This document shows positions 7,476 through 12,153 of a stretch of DNA of 12,153 bases, in pieces. Within the stretch, counting starts at the first letter, position 1, and each line of letters opens with the position of its first letter. The notes under the pieces are model-generated. The model made no database searches, was not told where the DNA came from, and saw nothing but the letters and a program-made list of their open reading frames with translations. Source of the DNA: JAWPNA01 sp045402695 (GTDB lineage: Bacteria; Acidobacteriota; Polarisedimenticolia; JACPZX01; DASXTC01); contig JAWPNA010000455.1 of the NCBI GenBank assembly GCA_045402695.1, forward strand, positions 1 to 12,153, read 5' to 3'. The position numbers and the translations under genes were made by a program.

Positions 7476-8608
7476 GGAAGGTTGATGGCGCTCTCGTCAC
7501 CTCCCGCCAGCACCCTCACCAGCTCCTCTCGGAAGTAGTCTGCGGCACCTGATAGGCGCGGCGACACGCGCTGCTCGTACATTTCACGGCTCCGCTCGAT
7601 ATCTTCCTTGAAGCGCTCGTAGAGATCCTTGCTGAGGCGCCCCTCCTCGATCTGCGCCTCATTATACAGGAGGATCTCGGAGGCCAGGAGGCGTGCGAAC
7701 CGTTGCGCGTCCCGGTGCGCGGAGCGGATCTCCTCATCTCCCGGGGCCGGTTCCCCGGCCGCGGTCCGCAGGAACGCCGAGGTGGCGGCGCCCGCTTGAG
7801 GCATGGAGACCCCGGCGACGTCATCGAGGGCGACGGTGGCGGCCGCCGCCTGCGGTGGCTCGATCCTGCTATCAGGGGAGTGGATCGCCGGCGCCGCCTT
7901 CCGGGGGCGGGGGTGCTTCGACCGCATCGGGAGCGACTCCAGCGCGAGCGACGCCAGCGTGGCAATCAGGTCGATCGCCTCCGGACTCTGGATCTCCTCT
8001 TCCTCCCCGGAGTCGGCGTAGAGCAAGGCGGCGACGCGATCCCTCACCCAGAGAGGCGCCGCAATCATCGAGCGTGGCGCGGAAGACCCCATCTGCACGG
8101 TGAGCGCCTCGTTCCCCTCGCGCTCACCATGGAGCTCGAGGACGCTGGCGCAGTTGACGAGCGACTGTGCAAGCAGTGTGTCGCTCGCTGTCGGGATTCT
8201 CAAGGCACGGGCGTTGAAAGCGGCGTCCATCCCGCGCGCCGCCCATCCGACGAAGGAATCGTTCTTGACCACGAGAAGGGCCACGCGAGGCGCCAGACTC
8301 GCGGCGCAGTCCATCATCCGTCCGAGCAGGCCGGCCTGATCCGAGGATGTCGACGTCTGCCCGGCGAACTCGGCCACAACGCCAAGGGCGCTCTGCGACC
8401 TTTCCCCATCCGTACGCGACCCGACAGCAGGGTCGGGTCCGAGCACTAGAGGTTCCTGCCGCACCTGTTCGATGATGTCCTTCAAGGAGCCGGCGCGCTC
8501 CCGGGATTCCTCGATCCATCCCTCGATGCGACGCGACAGCTCTTCCAGCCGCCCCTCGAGTGCTGAGCGCAGGTGCTGCTCGACCTTGGCAGGGATCCTG
8601 ACCGTCAT
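7466..8608 (-). CDS. GAF-domain protein with N-terminal coiled coil and conserved C-terminal helical tail
   Basis: This 380-residue protein looks like a cytoplasmic sensor or regulator. Residues 1-52 are highly charged and helical (EGRLEELSRRIEGWIEESRE), probably a short coiled coil. Residues about 75-226 fit a GAF domain: DQAGLLGRMMDCAASLAPRV, then ALLVVKNDSFVGWAARG, RSMIAAPLWVRDRVAALLY, and LIATLASLALESL. A Pro/Ala-rich linker spans about 230-290. Residues 292-366 form a charged helical tail with AHRDAQRFARLLASEILLYN and SKDLYERFKEDIERSREMYE, a pattern I recognise from acidobacterial and some deltaproteobacterial regulators. No kinase, cyclase or HTH domain is visible, so the output is unknown. 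The ATG follows AGGGGAG closely. It is the second operon gene, 72 nt after the TPR gene, and overlaps the EamA gene by 10 nt. Confidence 0.85.
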   Translation of the reverse strand: MTVRIPAKVEQHLRSALEGRLEELSRRIEGWIEESRERAGSLKDIIEQVRQEPLVLGPDPAVGSRTDGERSQSALGVVAEFAGQTSTSSDQAGLLGRMMDCAASLAPRVALLVVKNDSFVGWAARGMDAAFNARALRIPTASDTLLAQSLVNCASVLELHGEREGNEALTVQMGSSAPRSMIAAPLWVRDRVAALLYADSGEEEEIQSPEAIDLIATLASLALESLPMRSKHPRPRKAAPAIHSPDSRIEPPQAAAATVALDDVAGVSMPQAGAATSAFLRTAAGEPAPGDEEIRSAHRDAQRFARLLASEILLYNEAQIEEGRLSKDLYERFKEDIERSREMYEQRVSPRLSGAADYFREELVRVLAGGDESAINLPWP

Positions 8609-8680
8609 GGCTCCCCTGGGCTCCGTGAGACAGAGGTGCTGGCCGTGTCCGGGCGAACATTGTCCTCCCGCGACACCCCG

Positions 8681-9919
8681 TCAAGGATTCATGGACCAGT
8701 CGAGAAGCTCCCTGAATCGGGGATCTTCCGCGAGGTGCTGGAGAGGCTGCAGCGTGGCGAGGAGATCGGCGAGCAGGGGGTTGAGCCCCAGAGCCATCCG
8801 CAGATCCGCGAATGCTTCCGGATCCGATCCCATGCGCGCATAGGCGAGCGCTCGATTCAGGTAGTATGAGGCCTGCTCCTCCTCCAGGCGGATGGCCTCC
8901 TTGAAGCAGGCCAGCGTTCGCTCGTGGTTTCCGAGGCGGGACCAGGTGTGTCCGAGGTTCTTCCAGGTTGCCGCGGTGGCGGGCTGGATCTCCACGGCGC
9001 GGGAGAAGCAGCGGAGGGCCTCGTCGAGGGAGCCTGTCTGTGCCCAGGCGTTGCCCATGTTGTTCCATGCATCGAAGTCATCGGGCTTGAGCAAAAGGGC
9101 CTGCTGGTAGCAGGCGATCGCCGGAGCAATCTGGTCTCCATCGAAATACAGATTGCCGATGTTGTACCAGGTCGAAGGATCGACCGCCGTCAGCCGGAGC
9201 GCTTCGCGGTAGGCGCCGATGGCCGACTGCCGTTCGCCGCACTGCGAGAACGCGAATCCGAGGTTGTACCAGATCCGGTGATCATCGGGAGATCCCTGCA
9301 GAGCCTTCTTGTAGGCCGCCACCGCGGCCTCGTGATCCTGGATCCCGATACATGCGTTGCCACGGTTGAACCAGACCTGGGGCGAGTCGGGGGACGCTTG
9401 GTTCGCCCGGGCGAAGCAGTCGAGCGCCTCCGCGTGGCGCCCTTTCAGGTCGTAAACCACTCCCAGGTTGTTCCAGGCCGCCGGCAGAAGCGGTTCGGCC
9501 TCGGCCGCGCGGGAATAGCAGGCCGCTGCCGCATCGAGGTCGCCAGAGCGTTCGCGCGCGGCGCCGAGCCCGAGCCAGGCGTAGCTCAGGTCGGGCATCA
9601 ACCCCACGGCCCTGGAGTACGACTCGATGGCCTTTTCGTGCTGGCCGAGGTCGGTGTAGGCGCTGCCCATGTCAGCGAGGATCTGGGCATGCGCGCCGGG
9701 CTCCCGGGTCCGCGAGAGGGCGCCGCTCAACCTCTCAATGGCGCCGGCCGGGTCGCCGGCGCGGTGACGGCTGAGTCCAGACTCGTGCAGCTTTTTCCAC
9801 GAGACGGGGCCGCGTCGGCCGGCCGCGACGGGGTGCCGCCCGGCAGGTGGTTCGACCGGCTCAGATCGCCGAGGACTGCCCCGACTCTGGCCGGGAGGTT
9901 TGTCGCCCTCGCGCCGCAT
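8681..9919 (-). CDS. Tetratricopeptide (TPR) repeat protein, about 10 units
   Basis: This 412-residue protein is almost entirely TPR. After a basic, Pro/Arg-rich and probably disordered N-terminus (1-39), about ten 34-residue units follow from 40 to 380. Most show the AWxNLG...A..CY..A....P pattern, for example AAWNNLGVVYDLKGRHAEAL and DAWNNMGNAWAQTGSLDEAL. A final helical segment (about 385-410) caps the superhelix. TPR arrays act as protein-binding scaffolds. No signal peptide or membrane helix is seen, so a cytoplasmic location is likely. The ATG at 9917-9919 is the only usable start but has no ribosome binding site: TAG directly precedes it in frame, and the sequence upstream is the terminal repeat of an inserted element. 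The original 5' end may thus have been altered. It is the first gene of the five-gene minus-strand operon. Confidence 0.9.
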   Translation of the reverse strand: MRREGDKPPGQSRGSPRRSEPVEPPAGRHPVAAGRRGPVSWKKLHESGLSRHRAGDPAGAIERLSGALSRTREPGAHAQILADMGSAYTDLGQHEKAIESYSRAVGLMPDLSYAWLGLGAARERSGDLDAAAACYSRAAEAEPLLPAAWNNLGVVYDLKGRHAEALDCFARANQASPDSPQVWFNRGNACIGIQDHEAAVAAYKKALQGSPDDHRIWYNLGFAFSQCGERQSAIGAYREALRLTAVDPSTWYNIGNLYFDGDQIAPAIACYQQALLLKPDDFDAWNNMGNAWAQTGSLDEALRCFSRAVEIQPATAATWKNLGHTWSRLGNHERTLACFKEAIRLEEEQASYYLNRALAYARMGSDPEAFADLRMALGLNPLLADLLATLQPLQHLAEDPRFRELLDWSMNP

Positions 9920-9921
9920 CT

Positions 9922-9943
9922 AGGAGTGTGTCCGAGTCATGGC
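9922..9943 (+). repeat. Left terminal inverted repeat of the MITE-like element
   Basis: These 22 bases match the reverse complement of 10194-10215 without a mismatch; identity stops immediately on both sides. The repeat covers the position where the TPR gene would be expected to have its ribosome binding site. Confidence 0.85.
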
Positions 9944-10193
9944 CTGGGCCGCGCCCACGGAGTTCTGCGGCCGCAGGGTATCCTTGATAATCCGAGCGAG
10001 GACGAAACTGCGCCGTGTGGTCGTTGACGACGAGCGATGCAGGATGAGGCCGCAATCCCCGTGCACTCTTCGGGTTACGGCGCCCGCCCGCCACGCTTCA
10101 TCGCCGTGGCATCTCTCAAGTCGACCGATGCCCCGCATTGCCGTCGTCGCGGCTCCGCGCGTCCAAGCAGGCGGCGCTTCGCCAGCTCCCCCA

Positions 10194-10215
10194 GCCATGA
10201 CTCGGACACACTCCT
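10194..10215 (-). repeat. Right terminal inverted repeat of the MITE-like element
   Basis: Exact inverted partner of 9922-9943. The two arms are 250 bp apart, too far for a simple transcription terminator, which supports a transposon-end reading. Confidence 0.85.
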
Positions 10216-10289
10216 GGGCATCGCCCGGGAGCATCGCGCCGCCACTCGTGTGGTGTGACGTGCGTCGCCTCCCGCATCAAAACCGACGC

Positions 10290-10317
10290 ATCTTAGCATA
10301 CGGCTCCCGAGCGTCAA
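10290..10317 (-). promoter_or_regulatory. Sigma70-type promoter for the TPR-led operon
   Basis: On the minus strand TTGACG (10312-10317) is followed after 16 bp by TAAGAT (10290-10295), preceded by TGC as an extended -10. The -35 matches 5 of 6 consensus bases and the -10 matches 4-5. Transcription would start near 10283 and run toward the TPR gene, giving a leader of about 364 nt that contains the whole inverted-repeat element. A GGGAGG sequence follows at about 10268-10273 but no convincing gene is attached to it. Confidence 0.6.
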
Positions 10318-10409
10318 CTGTTGCGCCGATCACACACGAGCGTTGCGCTATCGGCACATTCAGGGTTCGGCGACCGCGAGGATCAGAAGAGCGGAACCAG
10401 GCGAACCGT

Positions 10410-10438
10410 TTGCTAGTCAACTACATGCATTGTAACAG
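10410..10438 (+). promoter_or_regulatory. Possible promoter for lpxC
   Basis: TTGCTA (10410-10415) and TAACAG (10433-10438) are spaced by 17 bp in the AT-richer part of the divergent region, about 147 nt before the lpxC start. The -35 matches 4 of 6 and the -10 only 3 of 6, so this is a weak call. I see nothing else definable between 10439 and 10584 or between 10318 and 10409. Confidence 0.3.
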
Positions 10439-10584
10439 GACGGCGAGGGAATCAGTGGCACGTCGCGTGCAGGAGCAAGGATGTCTGGGCGGCATGGGGT
10501 CCGCGGCCCGACGTTCCTGGCGCGCATCAGTGGACGGACGGTGGAGGCTGGTGTGGAACACGTTTCCCCCGAGACTCTGACTTC

Positions 10585-11547
10585 ATGACACAACGCGGTT
10601 CGATGGTGCATCGCCAAGTGACGCAGCGCAGCATCAAGTCACCGAGCGACGTGGTGGGGATCGGGCTGCACACCGGCAGGAAAATCAGGATGCAGATCCT
10701 GCCCGCGCCCGCCGACACCGGCATCACGTTCATCAGAACCGATCTGGACGGAGCCGCCATCTCGCTCGGCCCCTCCCGTTCCGTCCCGAGGGCCAGCATC
10801 TCGCGCGCCGATCACGCGACCACGCTTTCGGGCGACGGTTTCAGCATCTCGACAGTGGAGCACCTGATGGCGGCGCTTCGAGGGCTAGGCGTGGACAACG
10901 CAACCATCCACCTGTCGGGTGATGAGGTGCCGATCATGGACGGCAGCGCGGCACCGTTCGTCTTTCTCCTGAAGGAAGCCGGCCTCAAGGACCTCGGCGT
11001 GCCGCGCAAGGTGATGGTGCTGAACCGTTCGGTGGGGGTTCTGGATGGAGATCGCGAAGTGACCATCTATCCGGCCGACCACTTCCGGATCACGTATACG
11101 ATCGATTTCAACCATCCGGCCATCGGGCGCCAGAGCCTTTCACGAAGCGTGGACGAGCGCACCTTCGTCAATGAGCTTGCTCCTGCCAGAACTTTCTGTC
11201 TGCTCAAGGACGTCCATCTGCTGAGGAAGCGTGGTCTGGCAATGGGCGGATCGCTGGCCAACGCCGTCGTCGTCGGCGACACGGGTCCTCTGAACAACCT
11301 GAGGTTTCCCGACGAGTTCGTGAGACACAAAGCCCTCGATCTGATCGGCGATCTGGCGTTGCTGGGCCATCCCATTGTCGGCCATGTCGTCGCCTACAAG
11401 GCCGGCCACGAGATGAACTCGCGGCTCCTGAATCGGCTGATGGATCAGCCCGACGCCTGGGTGCTGACCGCCGCGACGCCGCGGCCCGCCGCCGCTGCGC
11501 CGTCCTTGGCCCCTACGGTCGCGGCCACCGGGGCGGCCGCCATCTGA
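10585..11547 (+). CDS. lpxC: UDP-3-O-acyl-N-acetylglucosamine deacetylase LpxC
   Basis: LpxC is the zinc enzyme that deacetylates UDP-3-O-acyl-GlcNAc, the committed step of lipid A synthesis, in the cytoplasm. The 320-residue protein has all key elements. They are GIGLHTG near the start (25-31), STVEHLMAAL (89-98) with catalytic Glu92 and zinc ligand His93, DEVPIMDGSAAPFV (113-126), and ARTFCLL (201-207). RHKALDLIGDLALLGHP (247-263) supplies zinc ligands His248 and Asp252, and AGHEMN carries catalytic His275. The catalytic core ends at about 295; the last 30 residues are an Ala/Pro-rich tail beyond the usual end. The ATG at 10585 has no strong ribosome binding site, and an ATG at 10603 (Met7) is also possible. 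Other lpx genes are not in the window. It is transcribed away from the TPR-led operon. Confidence 0.97.
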   Translation: MTQRGSMVHRQVTQRSIKSPSDVVGIGLHTGRKIRMQILPAPADTGITFIRTDLDGAAISLGPSRSVPRASISRADHATTLSGDGFSISTVEHLMAALRGLGVDNATIHLSGDEVPIMDGSAAPFVFLLKEAGLKDLGVPRKVMVLNRSVGVLDGDREVTIYPADHFRITYTIDFNHPAIGRQSLSRSVDERTFVNELAPARTFCLLKDVHLLRKRGLAMGGSLANAVVVGDTGPLNNLRFPDEFVRHKALDLIGDLALLGHPIVGHVVAYKAGHEMNSRLLNRLMDQPDAWVLTAATPRPAAAAPSLAPTVAATGAAAI

Positions 11548-11624
11548 CACACCGGCCGATTTCGTAATTCCCTCTCAACAAAAAAGCTGATCGAGAACTA
11601 CCAGGCGCCTTTCAACCCACCCGG

Positions 11625-11654
11625 TGGACCGGGCCGCCGGCCCTTTGCTACAAT
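11625..11654 (+). promoter_or_regulatory. Extended -10 promoter for the DUF4390-like gene
   Basis: TACAAT (11649-11654) is preceded by TGC, an extended -10 signature, and lies 18 bp after TGGACC (11625-11630). Transcription would start near 11661, about 70 nt before the TTG start at 11731. The 78 bp between the lpxC stop and this site show no clear terminator. Confidence 0.5.
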
Positions 11655-11730
11655 GCGCCCGTCATCTGGCCTGGGGCAGCAGGGTGCCGCCCTGACCGCT
11701 TTGTCCGCGGGATCGTGGGAGACATTTCGA

Positions 11731-12153
11731 TTGCGCCGACTCGGCGTGGCGTTTTTGCTGGCGGCATTCGCTTTCGTGGGTGGCGTCTCGTCTGGACTCG
11801 CCGCCCGACCCGCGGGGGCCGGGCCGCCCCGGGCAGAGGGCGTCTCCCTGTCGGCCCTGAATGCGGACGCTGCGGGCCACGACCTGTACGCCTCGTTCTC
11901 GTTGCGTGACGCGTTCAGTGACGAAGTCCGCGAGAGCATTGACTCCGGCCTGCCGGTCACCTTCACCTACTTTCTTGAGGTGGCGCGCCGGCGCCCTCTC
12001 TGGTTCGACAAGATTCTGGTGCGCAAGTCCGTTGCCACCACAGTCACCTACGACACCCTGACGCACCAGTACAGCCTTAGCAAGAGGGTGAACGACGAGG
12101 TGACGGAGACATCCGTCGCGGTGAACGAAACCGACATGATGCGATGGATGACC
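11731..12153 (+). CDS. Exported DUF4390-like protein, 5' part (runs off the window)
   Basis: The visible 141 codons begin with a good Sec signal peptide: two arginines, then a hydrophobic run (VAFLLAAFAFVGGV) and an S-G-L-A-A cleavage region near residue 25. The mature part has FSLRDAFSDEVRESIDSGLP followed by VTFTYFLEVARRRPLWFDK and VTYDTLTHQYSLSK. This order (a 'DAF...I.SGLP.TF.Y' strand-helix, an R..W motif, then a YD.L...Y motif) fits DUF4390, a family of unknown function often found next to NtrY/NtrX-like two-component genes. The TTG start is chosen because GGGAG lies 8 nt upstream and because it begins at the signal peptide. An in-frame ATG at 11653 overlaps the -10 box and is less likely. 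The C-terminus is outside the window. Confidence 0.75.
   Translation, partial: MRRLGVAFLLAAFAFVGGVSSGLAARPAGAGPPRAEGVSLSALNADAAGHDLYASFSLRDAFSDEVRESIDSGLPVTFTYFLEVARRRPLWFDKILVRKSVATTVTYDTLTHQYSLSKRVNDEVTETSVAVNETDMMRWMT

Larger units (their letters stand above)
9922..10215. mobile_element. MITE-like element with perfect 22-bp terminal inverted repeats
   Basis: A 294-bp segment is bounded by AGGAGTGTGTCCGAGTCATG plus GC at 9922-9943 and its exact reverse complement at 10194-10215. The interior holds no recognisable transposase, so the structure resembles a miniature inverted-repeat element moved by an enzyme encoded elsewhere. The pentamer GCATC lies just outside both ends (9916-9920 and 10218-10222), separated by 1 and 2 bp, and could be a target duplication or chance. 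The left end lies 2 bp from the TPR start codon. A minus-strand open frame (9920-10234) runs through the whole element and ends in the TAG abutting the TPR ATG, but it matches no family I know. I do not recognise the element's family. Confidence 0.6.

Noticed and set aside
8924..10027. 367-codon plus-strand open frame opposite the TPR gene
   Set aside because: It mirrors the TPR repeats in antisense and carries no recognisable motif.
9939..10580. 213-codon plus-strand open frame ending 4 nt before lpxC
   Set aside because: It starts inside the terminal repeat, is Arg/Ser-rich and matches no family. Its position just before lpxC is suggestive of coupling, but there is no ribosome binding site, so I treat it as chance.
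11631..11646. GGGCC/GGCCC hairpin followed by TTT after lpxC
   Set aside because: The stem is 5 bp with only three T residues, and it lies inside the promoter of the next gene; too weak to call a terminator.
11653..11655. In-frame ATG as the start of the DUF4390-like gene
   Set aside because: It overlaps the extended -10 box, has no ribosome binding site and would place 26 extra residues before the signal peptide.

Overview
The window is GC-rich bacterial DNA from a diderm (Gram-negative-type) organism: it carries lpxC, the committed step of lipid A synthesis. The mix of an lpxC gene, a DUF4390-like exported protein, a GAF protein with a conserved C-terminal helical tail and a long TPR protein looks most like Acidobacteriota or a neighbouring phylum. 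That placement is inference from style of gene content, not a measured result. The code is standard: TAG ends the acyl-CoA dehydrogenase gene.

Layout. Positions 1-769 hold the 3' part of an IS3-family transposase with its right-end repeat. It is interrupted by one amber codon directly before the first catalytic Asp. Positions 933-1841 encode an FkbM-type methyltransferase. Positions about 1842-2692 hold a badly decayed IS110-family transposase on the minus strand, cut off next to the fkbM stop codon. This first 2.7 kb is an accessory patch: one intact cargo-type gene between two dead transposases. Positions 2951-4484 hold a small cupin gene followed by a medium-chain-type acyl-CoA dehydrogenase on the plus strand.

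From 9919 down to 4560, five minus-strand genes form an apparent operon, in transcription order: a 10-unit TPR protein, a GAF-domain protein, an EamA/DMT transporter, a CNNM/CorC-type membrane protein with CBS domains, and an EntD-like phosphopantetheinyl transferase. Spacing within the last four is very tight (10-nt overlap, 4-nt overlap, 13-nt gap). The TPR-to-GAF gap is 72 nt.

Positions 9920-10584 are a divergent intergenic region. It contains a 294-bp segment bounded by perfect 22-bp inverted repeats, a miniature-transposon-like structure that begins three bases from the TPR start codon. Beyond it lies a good sigma70-type promoter reading toward the operon, so the insertion seems to separate the promoter from its first gene. 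The plus strand then carries lpxC (10585-11547), and, behind its own extended -10 promoter, the start of an exported DUF4390-like protein that runs off the window.

The most unusual features are the inverted-repeat element wedged between operon promoter and first gene, the five-gene operon joining a sensor, a scaffold, two membrane proteins and a carrier-protein activator, and the fkbM gene boxed in by transposase relics. I see no CRISPR array, rRNA or convincing tRNA.
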